From Maea johnstoni (taxonomy: Eukaryota; Annelida; Polychaeta; Spionida; Magelonidae), in contig CAWWDR010001049.1 in NCBI GenBank assembly GCA_963942565.1, positions 62,001 through 126,000 on the forward strand: a stretch of DNA of 64,000 nt. The letters run 5' to 3'. Below are positions 41,459 to 50,192 of the stretch, in pieces (within the stretch, counting starts at the first letter, position 1; every line of letters begins with the position of its first letter). A program made the translations under genes and the position numbers. The notes beneath the pieces are model-generated. The model was not told where the DNA came from and did no database searches. It was given only the letters and a program-made list of their open reading frames with translations.

Positions 41459-42420
41459 CAGCAAGTAGACAATATCTTCTTTAATCGATCGGAGTATTCC
41501 CTTTTAAGAGTTTCAGGACCGATCAGTTGAGCACTATCATAATTTCTGAATAAAAACTGAAAAACAGTTTCATATCTATCAGTCAGAATTTCTACAACAT
41601 AACTATCACCGACTATTTTAAAGGATGCTCTTTTGAATAGGACATCATCGCAAACAGTTTCATATAAGATTCGCGACATCTTTATTCTGCAGATTTGAGG
41701 ATCGGACTCCTTCCCCGATCGTTCTATGTTCTCTGAAAAACGGTAAGTATTTTTATCAAAGTTTTCCGGCAGGGAATTATTCTCATCAGACAATTTAATA
41801 TATTTTATTCTGTCCAAGCGGAACCACCACAAGAAAGGCTTATTCTCGCTTTCCCCTCTCAAATACCAGACACCATCGGTAAATATAAGCAAATAGGGAT
41901 TAACCAGATATTCCTTAACAAGCTGGGATTTGAGCGAGTAATATCCAATGACAAGACACTTATCATTGTCAAAAGCCTCTTTGATCAGTGGAAAATAATC
42001 TTTTCCCTCCATCTCCGGGGCTATGAAATTAAGATCATATAAGATTCTGCCGGTAATCATATTGATACGGTTTTCATCTTCCCTGGATATATTGCTTTGG
42101 ATCTTTAAAAAAGCCGAGTGGATATAGGGATCGAATCCGGGAATCTGTGTATCGAGAACCAATTCTCTGGCAACAGATAAGGTGAGAATCTCATCCTTTG
42201 AAAATTGGACCGGTTGCATGAAATAGTCATCGAGTATATCATATCCTCCATCTTTCCCGGGCAAAGCTGTTATGGGAATATTCATTTGGCTCAGAGCATC
42301 AATATCCCTGTAAATCGTTCTAATGTTCACTTCCAAAAAATCAGCCAGACCAGCTGCGATCATTTTCCCTTTATTCTTTAATGCCAGAACTATGGCAAGC
42401 AATCGCTCAATTTTTTTCAT
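41458..42420 (-). CDS. WYL-domain transcriptional regulator
   Basis: A 320-residue regulator of the YafY/DeoR-like group. Residues 1-60 contain the helix-turn-helix (IERLLAIVLALKNKGKMIAAGLADFLEVNIRTIYRDIDAL). Residues 140-225 form the WYL domain (VIGYYSLKSQ..., with GVWYLRGESENK). A WCX-like C-terminal segment follows. WYL domains sense nucleic acid or nucleotide ligands in several systems (family knowledge). It is divergent from the esterase gene at 42535; the inverted repeat at 42474-42493 in between is a good operator candidate. Confidence 0.9.
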   Translation of the reverse strand: MKKIERLLAIVLALKNKGKMIAAGLADFLEVNIRTIYRDIDALSQMNIPITALPGKDGGYDILDDYFMQPVQFSKDEILTLSVARELVLDTQIPGFDPYIHSAFLKIQSNISREDENRINMITGRILYDLNFIAPEMEGKDYFPLIKEAFDNDKCLVIGYYSLKSQLVKEYLVNPYLLIFTDGVWYLRGESENKPFLWWFRLDRIKYIKLSDENNSLPENFDKNTYRFSENIERSGKESDPQICRIKMSRILYETVCDDVLFKRASFKIVGDSYVVEILTDRYETVFQFLFRNYDSAQLIGPETLKREYSDRLKKILSTC

Positions 42421-42473
42421 GATAATTTAGAATAACAGCATATTTCTTCCATGGCATAGAACTTTTGTCATAC

Positions 42474-42493
42474 ACTGACAGTACGGTGTCAGT
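42474..42493. promoter_or_regulatory. Inverted-repeat operator between WYL gene and esterase
   Basis: ACTGACA (42474-42480) and TGTCAGT (42487-42493) are a perfect 7-base inverted repeat with GTACGG between. TATAAT at 42504-42509 downstream is a plausible -10 for the esterase. This fits regulation by the divergent WYL protein, either repression or activation. Confidence 0.55.
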
Positions 42494-42534
42494 ATTAGGC
42501 CTATATAATCACATAAAAAATCAGGAGATTATTA

Positions 42535-43485
42535 ATGAAAGATAATTACAAAGCCTATAAAGCGCTGGATAAGAAAATTGACTTATTATACGAAGAAGAA
42601 AAATATAAGGAAGCAGTCCAATTACTGGAAAAATCATATTCCCAATTTCCCGAATATGACTTTGAATTAAAAGTATATGCCTTATACTGCTGCAGAAATG
42701 ATAAAAATTATCAAATGTGCCTGCAATTGTTAAATGAAGGTCTGGCAATAGGCTATTTCTATGGCCTGCAGTGGGAAGGCTGGGATCCTATGAGGGATAT
42801 GCCCGGTTGGAATGAAATTATAAAATTGAATGATGAAAACAGAGCTGTTGCCGAAAAGACGTCAAAAATGGAATACAAAGTTTACAAACCGAATGATTAT
42901 GACAGCGAAAAAATGTATCCCATGTTCATTGTTCTTCACGGCGACGGAAATGCCTGCAACATCAAGGATTTCAGCATGGAGTGGAAACCGGAACCTATCG
43001 TAAATAAAGGATTCATTGTAGCTTACGTTCAATCTTCTCATCCCGAATGCACAGGTGGATTCGGTTGGACTTATAATTATGAAAAATCCCGAACCGAAAT
43101 TGGAGAAGCTTACAGTTCTATCTGTGAAGAATACTCCATTGATAAGAATCAGGTCCTATTGGGGGGATTCTCAGGTGGATCTATGGCTTCACTGAATGTG
43201 ATGATGAATAATACATTTCCACTAAAGGGAATTGTCGCTCTATGTCCCAATGAAACAGATGATACCAATGATGAAAACATGAAAGAGGCAGCTGAAAGAG
43301 GCATGAAATTGGTATTGCTGGAAGGAGAAAAATCGGGAGAAGTAGCCTATCATCATCAACTTATGAAATCAGCTGAAAAAAGCAATCTCCCTGCGAAATA
43401 TGTAATAAACAAAGGTGCCGGGCACAACGTTCCCGATAATTTTGATCAAATATTGATTGATGCTGTGGATTTTCTGTTAGAATAA
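42535..43485 (+). CDS. Esterase with N-terminal TPR-like helices
   Basis: 316 residues. The first 75 residues form alpha-helical repeat-like structure (YKAYKALDKKIDLLYEEEKYKEAVQLLEKSY), typical of a TPR. The rest is an alpha/beta hydrolase: VLHGDGNACN, the nucleophile elbow LLGGFSGGSMASLNV near residue 220, and the catalytic His in GAGHNVP near 302. There is no signal peptide. The layout resembles poly-3-hydroxybutyrate depolymerase/feruloyl-esterase-like proteins. The divergent WYL gene probably regulates it. Confidence 0.82.
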   Translation: MKDNYKAYKALDKKIDLLYEEEKYKEAVQLLEKSYSQFPEYDFELKVYALYCCRNDKNYQMCLQLLNEGLAIGYFYGLQWEGWDPMRDMPGWNEIIKLNDENRAVAEKTSKMEYKVYKPNDYDSEKMYPMFIVLHGDGNACNIKDFSMEWKPEPIVNKGFIVAYVQSSHPECTGGFGWTYNYEKSRTEIGEAYSSICEEYSIDKNQVLLGGFSGGSMASLNVMMNNTFPLKGIVALCPNETDDTNDENMKEAAERGMKLVLLEGEKSGEVAYHHQLMKSAEKSNLPAKYVINKGAGHNVPDNFDQILIDAVDFLLE

Positions 43486-43512
43486 TAGATTATTCCTGAT
43501 ATAATCCCCGTC

Positions 43513-44571
43513 ATGAATATAGATATTGTTTACACATTGATGAACATGGCTGCCTTTATAATCGCCGGTTCGATTCACGAATGGGCTCATGCCTTTTCCG
43601 CATACATAATGGGCGACCATACGGCAAAAGATAATAACAGAATGAACCTGAACCCCGGTTCACACATAGATATAATTGGAACAATTATTTTTCCTTTGTT
43701 CCGAGCAATTTCCAATGTACCGGTTATAGGATGGATGAGGCCTGTACCGGTTAACCCCTATAATTTCAAAGACCCATCAAAAGGGATGGCTTTATCGGCC
43801 ATAGCGGGACCATTGTGCAATCTGTTCCAGGCAAGTGTTACTATTATTATAATTAAATTGATTTATATGGCAGGACAGGCATTCCCCATCCCCTTTTTAT
43901 CCTCTTTGTACGAATTCTTCACACTCTTTTATATTATTAACATATCACTAATGGTGTTTAACTTTCTTCCCATATCGCCGTTGGACGGTTCAAAAGTTTT
44001 AAGACACAATTTAACGGCAAACTCTAAAATACGCTTTGATCAGATATCGCGTTACGGAACAATAATCTTATACGCTCTACTCTATCTGGGGATATTGAGA
44101 TTTATTTTAAACCCAGTGGCTGGATTCTCATATGGATTACTGTTCTTTTTCCTGAGTAGCAATATGGTTCTTTCCTTTATACCCTCAATTGTTATAGGCG
44201 GGATAATCCTTTTTATTTTCAAGGACTATCTTCTAAATATTAAAGCCCATATTCAATTGGGTGAAAAACAGGGAACGGTTATTCAGGCAAAATCAAATTT
44301 CGAAAACCAGATCGATAGAATATACAACAGAAACAAAAAGTTGGAAAAAACAGCTCTGAATCTACTGAAAAAGAAAAATAATAATGATTTTGATCTCGAA
44401 AAAGACAGGAAACTGATTGAAAGGGTTGAACAGGATAAGGATTCTTTTACAAAGTTATGTGAGCACAAAACCATTGATCCTTCTGACGATAGCTGTCTTC
44501 ATTGCAGCTATTACGCCAATTGTCTTCTGAGAGATTTGTCAGTCTATCAAAGAACCACCCGAGGTAACTGA
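43513..44571 (+). CDS. Site-2-protease-family (M50) membrane metalloprotease
   Basis: 352 residues. The zinc site is SIHEWAHAFSAY (HExxH near residue 22), with a second motif, NFLPISPLDGSKVL (near 155), supplying the third ligand Asp. Five or six hydrophobic helices span residues 8-240. The last 100 residues are cytoplasmic and charged, with a coiled coil and a C-terminal cysteine cluster: CEHKT..., then SCLHCSYYANC. That cluster is unusual for M50 proteases and could bind a metal or iron-sulfur centre (inference). The stop overlaps the start of map. No strong ribosome-binding site precedes the ATG. Confidence 0.82.
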   Translation: MNIDIVYTLMNMAAFIIAGSIHEWAHAFSAYIMGDHTAKDNNRMNLNPGSHIDIIGTIIFPLFRAISNVPVIGWMRPVPVNPYNFKDPSKGMALSAIAGPLCNLFQASVTIIIIKLIYMAGQAFPIPFLSSLYEFFTLFYIINISLMVFNFLPISPLDGSKVLRHNLTANSKIRFDQISRYGTIILYALLYLGILRFILNPVAGFSYGLLFFFLSSNMVLSFIPSIVIGGIILFIFKDYLLNIKAHIQLGEKQGTVIQAKSNFENQIDRIYNRNKKLEKTALNLLKKKNNNDFDLEKDRKLIERVEQDKDSFTKLCEHKTIDPSDDSCLHCSYYANCLLRDLSVYQRTTRGN

Positions 44572-45317
44572 TGATTTATATAAAATCCGATGATGAAATA
44601 AAAGTTATGAGGGAATGTGGCAGCATACTGGATTCCATGTACAAATATATCGAACCCTATGTCCAACCGGGGATAAGCGAACTTGAACTGGATGCTCTGG
44701 CAGAAGTTTATCTGAGAAAACACAATACCATTCCCGAACAAAAAGGATATGAGGGCTTTCCCTCCACATTGTGTGTTTCAACAAATGAACAGGTTATACA
44801 CGGAATTCCCTCAAAAAGAAAACTTCAGAACGGGGATATCGTCGGATTGGACTGTACTATAAGTTTAAAGGGATTGATGACCGATTCGGCGAGAACCTTT
44901 GCCGTCGGAACCATTAGCGACGATAAAAAGATGCTAATGGAACGAACGGAAAAATCTCTCTATGTGGGAATTGGATCTGTTAAGTCGGGAATAAGGGTTA
45001 ATGATATAGGCAGATCTATAGAAAATTATTTGAAGCCCTTCGGATATGGAATCGTTCGCGATTTCTGCGGACATGGTGTCGGTTATAAAATACACGAAGA
45101 ACCCACAATTCTTAATTATTACTCGTCAAGATACAGGCAGAAATTGAAAGAGAATATGGTCATAACTATCGAACCAATGATTAATCTCGGAATGGATGCG
45201 GTCAATGTCCTCGACGATGGCTGGACGGTTGAAACAGTAGATATGAAAGCATCGTGTCATTTTGAACACACAATTGTCGTAACCAAAGAGGGGTGTGAGA
45301 TTCTAACTCAGCAGTGA
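44571..45317 (+). CDS. map: Methionine aminopeptidase, type I
   Basis: A 248-residue cytosolic metallopeptidase that removes the N-terminal methionine from nascent proteins. The five metal ligands are readable: Asp in GLDCTI, Asp in TDSARTF, His in GHGVGYKIHEEP, Glu in ITIEPM and Glu in HFEHTIVV. Length and order fit type I. The ATG overlaps the stop of the M50 protease by one base. It is the only housekeeping gene of this operon-like group; it may be a second copy beside a ribosomal-locus map (not visible here). Confidence 0.95.
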   Translation: MIYIKSDDEIKVMRECGSILDSMYKYIEPYVQPGISELELDALAEVYLRKHNTIPEQKGYEGFPSTLCVSTNEQVIHGIPSKRKLQNGDIVGLDCTISLKGLMTDSARTFAVGTISDDKKMLMERTEKSLYVGIGSVKSGIRVNDIGRSIENYLKPFGYGIVRDFCGHGVGYKIHEEPTILNYYSSRYRQKLKENMVITIEPMINLGMDAVNVLDDGWTVETVDMKASCHFEHTIVVTKEGCEILTQQ

Positions 45318-45333
45318 TCTTTATAAATAAAGC

Positions 45334-46191
45334 TTGAAAGCAGATTTATCTCATTTTAGAATTAAACATCTTATGAATAATAATTATCCGACAATTAAAA
45401 ATACAATATGGGTTTCTCTCTGTTTTATCGCTTTGCAATTGCTAACCGGCGTTATCATGAGCATTTTAATAACAATCCTCGAGTTTGCAGGATTATACAT
45501 ATCTGAAAATATTCACAATATTCTGTACATACTATCTCAGATATTGGTTTATTTTCTTATCATTTATTATCTAATGGAAAAAGACTTCATCAAAATAGAG
45601 AGTTTTCTTTTTTTAGACAGAATTAACACTTATGTAGTATTTTGCTTCATCATTCTCTTTGCCGGATCAGCCATTGTCTTCTCCGAGTTCAACAATATCT
45701 TTTATCACTTCTTTCCCATGCCTCAATTTCTCCTGGATGTCTTTAACCAAGTCTTCTATTTAGACTCCATAGTGATCTCTATCATTCTTATTGTTCTCAT
45801 ACCGGCTGTTTTCGAAGAAGTCCTGTTTCGGGGTTTCATCCTATTCGGATTGAATAAAATTTATTCCCAAAGAAAAAGCATACTAATTTCATCTCTTCTC
45901 TTTGGATTAGTTCATTTGAATCCCTGGCAATTCATAACGGCCTTTTTACTGGGAATGATATTCAGCTGGATCGCTTTGAAAACCAAATCAATCATATTGC
46001 CCATTGCAGGACATTTTCTCAATAACCTCATGGCATTGCTGGCTGTACGATATCTCAACATGGAGATGCAGAGTTCAAATGGTTTTGAAATGCAGCCTCT
46101 TGTTCAGGATTTGATGGGAGTCTTAGCCATGATCATCGGTTTTTATTTGTTGTATCAGCATTTCAATATTAAAGAGGAGAATTCGGAATGA
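45334..46191 (+). CDS. CPBP intramembrane glutamic protease
   Basis: 285 residues with about eight hydrophobic helices. The CPBP/Abi motifs are clear: EEVLFRGFIL near residue 165 (glutamate pair), FGLVHL near 190 and the HFLNNLMA helix near 230. These proteases include CAAX prenyl endopeptidases and bacteriocin-immunity proteins (family knowledge). The start is uncertain: a TTG at 45334 or the ATG at 45373; neither has a good ribosome-binding site. It ends by overlapping a tiny reading frame (46188-46259). Confidence 0.82.
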   Translation: MKADLSHFRIKHLMNNNYPTIKNTIWVSLCFIALQLLTGVIMSILITILEFAGLYISENIHNILYILSQILVYFLIIYYLMEKDFIKIESFLFLDRINTYVVFCFIILFAGSAIVFSEFNNIFYHFFPMPQFLLDVFNQVFYLDSIVISIILIVLIPAVFEEVLFRGFILFGLNKIYSQRKSILISSLLFGLVHLNPWQFITAFLLGMIFSWIALKTKSIILPIAGHFLNNLMALLAVRYLNMEMQSSNGFEMQPLVQDLMGVLAMIIGFYLLYQHFNIKEENSE

Positions 46192-46259
46192 AATTCATCA
46201 CTGCATTAATCGTTGTTGAGGATATATCAGGAGCTCTTGAAAGCTACAGGAACTCCTGA
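46188..46259 (+). pseudogene. Vestigial VOC/glyoxalase N-terminus
   Basis: A 23-codon frame with a strong GAGGAG ribosome-binding site and an ATG overlapping the previous stop (ATGA). It reads MKFITALIVVEDISGALESYRNS, very like the first 20 residues of vicinal-oxygen-chelate (glyoxalase/bleomycin-resistance-like) proteins. It stops at once; the rest of such a gene is missing. I read it as a remnant of a deleted operon gene; translation of the short peptide is possible. Confidence 0.4.
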
Positions 46260-46272
46260 ATTTATAGAAGAT

Positions 46273-46371
46273 CTAACTATTTTTTTTCTCTTTTTTCTTT
46301 TTGCGTTTTTCCTTTAAAGATAATTGCGCTTCTTTGTGACCTTCTTTTTTTCCCTTATCTTTCTGACCCAT
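46273..46371 (-). CDS. Small lysine-rich protein (32 residues)
   Basis: A short gene of 32 residues, nearly half of them Lys, Arg or Glu: MGQKDKGKKEGHKEAQLS, then KEKRKKKKEKK and a final NS. AAGGAG is 7 bases before the ATG, giving a convincing start. The sequence is strongly basic and helix-prone. It could associate with ribosomes or nucleic acid. No conserved family is known to me. The gene lies antisense to the gap between the VOC remnant and the ferredoxin-fused aldo/keto reductase. Confidence 0.6.
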   Translation of the reverse strand: MGQKDKGKKEGHKEAQLSLKEKRKKKKEKKNS

Positions 46372-46469
46372 AACAACACTCCTTATGGTTAATTTAACCT
46401 TAAATGAATTCTAATATACTTTTATTTCTTTTACTCGACAAAATTTTCATATAAGCTTATAAATCCTAT

Positions 46470-47429
46470 ATGCAATTCAAAACATTGAACGTTCTCGATA
46501 AAAATATACCTCAATTGATTTTCGGATCATTGACTATGTCTCCGCTTCAAAGAGGCATGAGTCCCGAAACTGGAGGTGAAATAATTTCCTCGGCTTTAAA
46601 AAAAGGTGTCCGATGGATTGATACGGCACAGATGTACGGGTCTTACCCCCATGTGAAATACGGAATTGAAAAGTCCGGAATTGAGAGAGATGAATTCGTC
46701 ATTTCCACAAAGTCCGCCTGCAAAACTTATGAAGAGATGATTTCAGCAATTGATGAGGCCATGGATACTATGTCCCTCAAATATATTGATATTTTTCTTC
46801 TCCACGCAGTACGATCAATGGATGATTTTAAAGAAAGAGAAGGCGCATTAAAAGCTCTATTGGAAGCTAAAGAACAGAATAAAATTGGAGCCATTGGCAT
46901 ATCTACGCATTCGACCATTTGCGCTCATGCCCTATCTGATGATAAAAGACTGGAATGGTATCACCTGATGTTTAATAAAAAGGGAACCGGCCTTACCGAC
47001 GGGACTTTAAAAGAGCAGGAAAAAGCTATAAAAAAAATCAAAAAAAGAGGGGCTCGCGTCTATGCGATGAAACCTCTGGGTGGCGGATATCTAAAAGATA
47101 TGGCTGAAGAAGCATTGATTTGGGTTAAAGATCATCCTCTTATTGATGCCGTAGCTCTCGGAATGACATCAGAAGAAGAACTCGATATGAATCTACGGAT
47201 ATTCACAAATCGCCATGTGCCAACAGAACTAAGCGAAAAATTAAAACTCAATGAAAAAAGCCTCTTTGTCTTTAAGGCGCTTTGCATAGGTTGTAGAGAA
47301 TGCGAGAAAACCTGTGAACATGATGCCATTCATGTGGAAAATAAAAAGGCAATTGTCACAAAAGAGAATTGCATACTATGCGGTTACTGTGTTCCCACTT
47401 GCCCGAAGTTCGCTTTGAGAATTATATAA
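46470..47429 (+). CDS. Aldo/keto reductase with C-terminal ferredoxin domain
   Basis: 319 residues. The N-terminal aldo/keto reductase barrel (about 1-255) has WIDTAQMYG (Asp, Tyr), the Lys in STKSA and the His in LLHAV. The C-terminal 60 residues hold two 4Fe-4S motifs: CIGCRECEKTC and CILCGYCVPTC. This fusion is common in anaerobes and may let the reductase use ferredoxin (family knowledge). It is a different subgroup from the reductase at 572-1489. It begins a row of five to seven same-strand genes. Confidence 0.92.
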   Translation: MQFKTLNVLDKNIPQLIFGSLTMSPLQRGMSPETGGEIISSALKKGVRWIDTAQMYGSYPHVKYGIEKSGIERDEFVISTKSACKTYEEMISAIDEAMDTMSLKYIDIFLLHAVRSMDDFKEREGALKALLEAKEQNKIGAIGISTHSTICAHALSDDKRLEWYHLMFNKKGTGLTDGTLKEQEKAIKKIKKRGARVYAMKPLGGGYLKDMAEEALIWVKDHPLIDAVALGMTSEEELDMNLRIFTNRHVPTELSEKLKLNEKSLFVFKALCIGCRECEKTCEHDAIHVENKKAIVTKENCILCGYCVPTCPKFALRII

Positions 47430-47441
47430 TAAGGATTATTT

Positions 47442-47900
47442 ATGGAATGTTTAATATGCAAATCAAACTCGGGGGAAAAGAGAATCAGCCCGGGTAAACC
47501 TATATGGGAGAGTGAAAGCCTGATTGTTGAGCATGCCTATCCCTGCGCATTAGAGGGTTGGATGGTAATTACTCCCAAAAGGCATATGGAAGCCTATCAC
47601 GACCTTACAAATGAAGAGCACGAAGAACTGATGAGGATTCAATTCAATCTATCAAAGGCACTTTATGAATATTTTAAAACAGAGAAGGAATACATTCTTT
47701 GTCTTGCAGAATTGGAGGGCTTTCAGCATCTTCATTTTCACATGGTTCCCAAACATAAAGGTTTTGATGAGTCCTACAGTGGTACACAGTCATTTCAATA
47801 TTTACGAGCACCTGAAGAGGATTGGATTCCAAAAGATCGAGTAAAAGAGATATGTGCGGATTTGAACGAGCTGCTAAAAGCAAAATTGAAGGAAATATGA
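47442..47900 (+). CDS. HIT-family nucleotide hydrolase/transferase
   Basis: A 152-residue HIT protein. The N-terminus has CLICKSN, and the HIT triad is HLHFHMVPK (HxHxH) near residues 99-107, with the catalytic His central. ITPKRHMEAYHDL is the conserved strand near 45. Likely a purine-nucleotide phosphoramidase or diadenosine-polyphosphate hydrolase. It sits 12 bases after the aldo/keto reductase and one base before the MBL gene. Confidence 0.88.
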   Translation: MECLICKSNSGEKRISPGKPIWESESLIVEHAYPCALEGWMVITPKRHMEAYHDLTNEEHEELMRIQFNLSKALYEYFKTEKEYILCLAELEGFQHLHFHMVPKHKGFDESYSGTQSFQYLRAPEEDWIPKDRVKEICADLNELLKAKLKEI

Positions 47901-47901
47901 T

Positions 47902-48732
47902 ATGAAAGTCACTGTATTAGTTGAGAATAATATAAAGGAAAAAACATCTGGAGATTTGAAGACTATTCATGGATTGAGTCTTTACATTGAAAGTCATGAG
48001 CATAAAATACTGTTTGATCTCGGCCCTAACAAGCTCTTCGCTCAAAATGCCGAAAAGCTGAATATAGATATCACTCAGGTTGATTATGTTTTTATATCCC
48101 ATAGCCATTATGATCACGAAGGCGGGCTGAAGCATTTCTTATCAATCAACGACAAGGCAAAAATTATCTTTCACGATTCTTCATTAAACGCTTATTACAA
48201 TAAGGTTTTCGGGATTTATCCGGTCTACATTGGTCTCGATAGAAAGCTGATAAGAAAGAATTTGAAACGGTTCAAATTTATTGATAAGGATCTGATATTG
48301 CCCGATGGTTTAACGGCTATGGTAAACATGCCCAATAATTTTCCCCGATCAAATAATTCCCTGTACAAAAAGTTTGGAAAGAAAATGGTCAAAGATGATT
48401 TCGCTCATGAAATTATATTACTTGTGAAAGAAAATGACGGTTCTACCTTATTCACTGGTTGCTCTCATTCGGGAATACTCAACATTATTGGAAAATCTGC
48501 AAGCAGACCGGGGAAAGACAAGTTAAAAGCCGTTATGGGTGGTTTTCATCTTCACGATCCCAAAAACGAAGATGGAATTCAGCAGATGGAACAGTTGTCC
48601 TTTCGCTTAAATCAAATTGAGACCAGTTATTACACAGGCCATTGTACTGGAAAAGAAACAATTGAGATTCTCAAAAAACACTGCGGCGACAAAATCAACT
48701 CACTCAATACAGGAGACGTTATAGAGCTATGA
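47902..48732 (+). CDS. MBL-fold metallo-hydrolase
   Basis: A 276-residue metallo-beta-lactamase-fold protein. The metal motif HSHYDHEGG is at residues 72-80, followed by GCSHSG near 190 and the GGFHLHD motif near 213. This is the pattern of the MBL subgroup that includes beta-RFAP-synthase-like and Tflp-like hydrolases. Substrate unknown. The start is one base after the HIT gene; its stop overlaps the cupin gene (ATGA). Confidence 0.87.
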   Translation: MKVTVLVENNIKEKTSGDLKTIHGLSLYIESHEHKILFDLGPNKLFAQNAEKLNIDITQVDYVFISHSHYDHEGGLKHFLSINDKAKIIFHDSSLNAYYNKVFGIYPVYIGLDRKLIRKNLKRFKFIDKDLILPDGLTAMVNMPNNFPRSNNSLYKKFGKKMVKDDFAHEIILLVKENDGSTLFTGCSHSGILNIIGKSASRPGKDKLKAVMGGFHLHDPKNEDGIQQMEQLSFRLNQIETSYYTGHCTGKETIEILKKHCGDKINSLNTGDVIEL

Positions 48733-49097
48733 ATGAACTGAAAGCAATAAATATAAATGAAAAGCTTTCCCTCTTCAGTGAAAAGTGGACACCAAAGATT
48801 ATTGCTCAAATGAATAATACTCTATTTAAAGTTGTTCATATCGAAGGTGATTTCACATGGCATGATCACAAGGAAACCGATGAGGTCTTTATGGTTATGG
48901 AAGGCTCCATGAGGATAGATTTCAGAGACGGACAGGTGACCATAAACCAGGGTGAGCTCTATGTGGTACCCATGGGTATAGAGCATAAACCCTATGCTGA
49001 AAATCTCTGTAAAGTTCTTTTGATAGAACCGGCCGGTACAGTAAACACCGGTGAGTCTGGGGGAGAGTTGACAGCGCCGGGAGATGTATGGATTTGA
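48729..49097 (+). CDS. Cupin-domain protein
   Basis: A 122-residue single-domain cupin. The first motif, [21 protein letters not shown], carries the metal-binding His pair and Glu; the second is [15 protein letters not shown] small beta-barrel enzyme or binding protein. The ATG overlaps the MBL stop. It overlaps the next gene by 10 bases. Function unknown. Confidence 0.87.
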   Translation: MNELKAININEKLSLFSEKWTPKIIAQMNNTLFKVVHIEGDFTWHDHKETDEVFMVMEGSMRIDFRDGQVTINQGELYVVPMGIEHKPYAENLCKVLLIEPAGTVNTGESGGELTAPGDVWI

Positions 49098-49483
49098 AAA
49101 CCCGCTTGTATGTCAGCGATCTGGATATGACATTATTACAACCCGATGCCAGATTGACATCATTTGCCATAAGAAATATCAATAATCTGATTACCAAAGG
49201 TGTTTTGTTCACCATAGCTTCTGCCAGAAGTGTAAAATCAATTCAGCCTCACTTTAAAGATATAGAGTTAAAACTACCTATTATTGAGTTCAACGGTTCA
49301 TCTGTAACTGCTTTTGGCGACAATAATAATGATATAAAAATGCTGCAAAATGCCGATTGCGGTATTGCGGTAGAAAATGCCCTGAAAGAACTTTTGCCCT
49401 ATGCAGATATTGTAATCGGACCCAATATTGATGACAGCGTTGTACAATATATAGCAGAAGATAATTCTATCGGATTGATATAA
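49088..49483 (+). CDS. HAD (Cof-type) phosphatase lacking its cap domain
   Basis: 131 residues. The N-terminus has [16 protein letters not shown] (HAD motif I, DxDxT) and LFTIASARS (motif II). The sequence then passes directly to [14 protein letters not shown] (motif IV). Cof-type enzymes are normally about 270 residues, with a C2 cap between PIIEFNGS and the GDxxND motif. Here about 130 residues are missing at [11 protein letters not shown], in frame. The Lys of motif III is probably lost as well. It may be a relic or a minimal phosphatase; the gene otherwise looks translated. Confidence 0.8.
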   Translation: MDLKTRLYVSDLDMTLLQPDARLTSFAIRNINNLITKGVLFTIASARSVKSIQPHFKDIELKLPIIEFNGSSVTAFGDNNNDIKMLQNADCGIAVENALKELLPYADIVIGPNIDDSVVQYIAEDNSIGLI

Positions 49484-49490
49484 ACCATAT

Positions 49491-50192
49491 ATGAAAAGCG
49501 AATTGCAGGTATTGATATCAAGAGGATATTTTAAAGAAAGTGAGTCTACATTGGATCTCTCCCTATCGCAAAAAGATATCTCTGATTTGTTGCATTCCGG
49601 GATTGCTCAAGATAGAACAAAAGCTGCCATAATCATAAAGTTAAATATGAAAACAGACATGACCGATGAACTAATTCGGACATTATGCAATGAAAAACAA
49701 CTCTATTGTAAAATAGCTATCTGCGAAGCTCTGTATTCCTTTGGTATGAAAGCTTCAGAAAAATTAATCCCCTACTTATCAAAAATAGGTACAAATCAAC
49801 ATAAGAAGCTGCCTGTGAAGCCCTTTGATAAAAAAAGCTATCCCCTACCAAGAGATATAATTGCCAGAACATTAGTAAATATCGGTACGGGGATCCTGGA
49901 TCCTCTATTACATCATATTAATAAAAAAATGTTAGATCGAAATCAGTTATTAGAAGCAATAGATGTTTTGGGACATATCTCTTTTAATTCTAAAGACGAA
50001 AGATCTAAAAAAACTCTCATAGAATTGTATGAATTACATTGCGATGACAATCTCATCCGGTGGAAACTGATTCGATCCTTCTCTGCTTTTAAGGATAAAA
50101 AGCTAAAAAAAGAATTGGAAATAATCGTAAGTGATAATAAAGTAAAGGAATTGGTGTGGGAAGCGCAAAGGAGCCTCAATTATTATGATTGA
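49491..50192 (+). CDS. HEAT-repeat-like protein
   Basis: A 233-residue, mainly helical protein. Two-helix blocks of about 35 residues, such as DRTKAAIIIKLN, YCKIAICEALYSFGMKASEKLIPYL and PRDIIARTLVNIGTGILDPLLHHI, resemble PBS-lyase HEAT-like repeats. No catalytic residue can be assigned. It probably acts in protein-protein interaction. The end overlaps the acetyltransferase by 8 bases. Confidence 0.6.
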   Translation: MKSELQVLISRGYFKESESTLDLSLSQKDISDLLHSGIAQDRTKAAIIIKLNMKTDMTDELIRTLCNEKQLYCKIAICEALYSFGMKASEKLIPYLSKIGTNQHKKLPVKPFDKKSYPLPRDIIARTLVNIGTGILDPLLHHINKKMLDRNQLLEAIDVLGHISFNSKDERSKKTLIELYELHCDDNLIRWKLIRSFSAFKDKKLKKELEIIVSDNKVKELVWEAQRSLNYYD

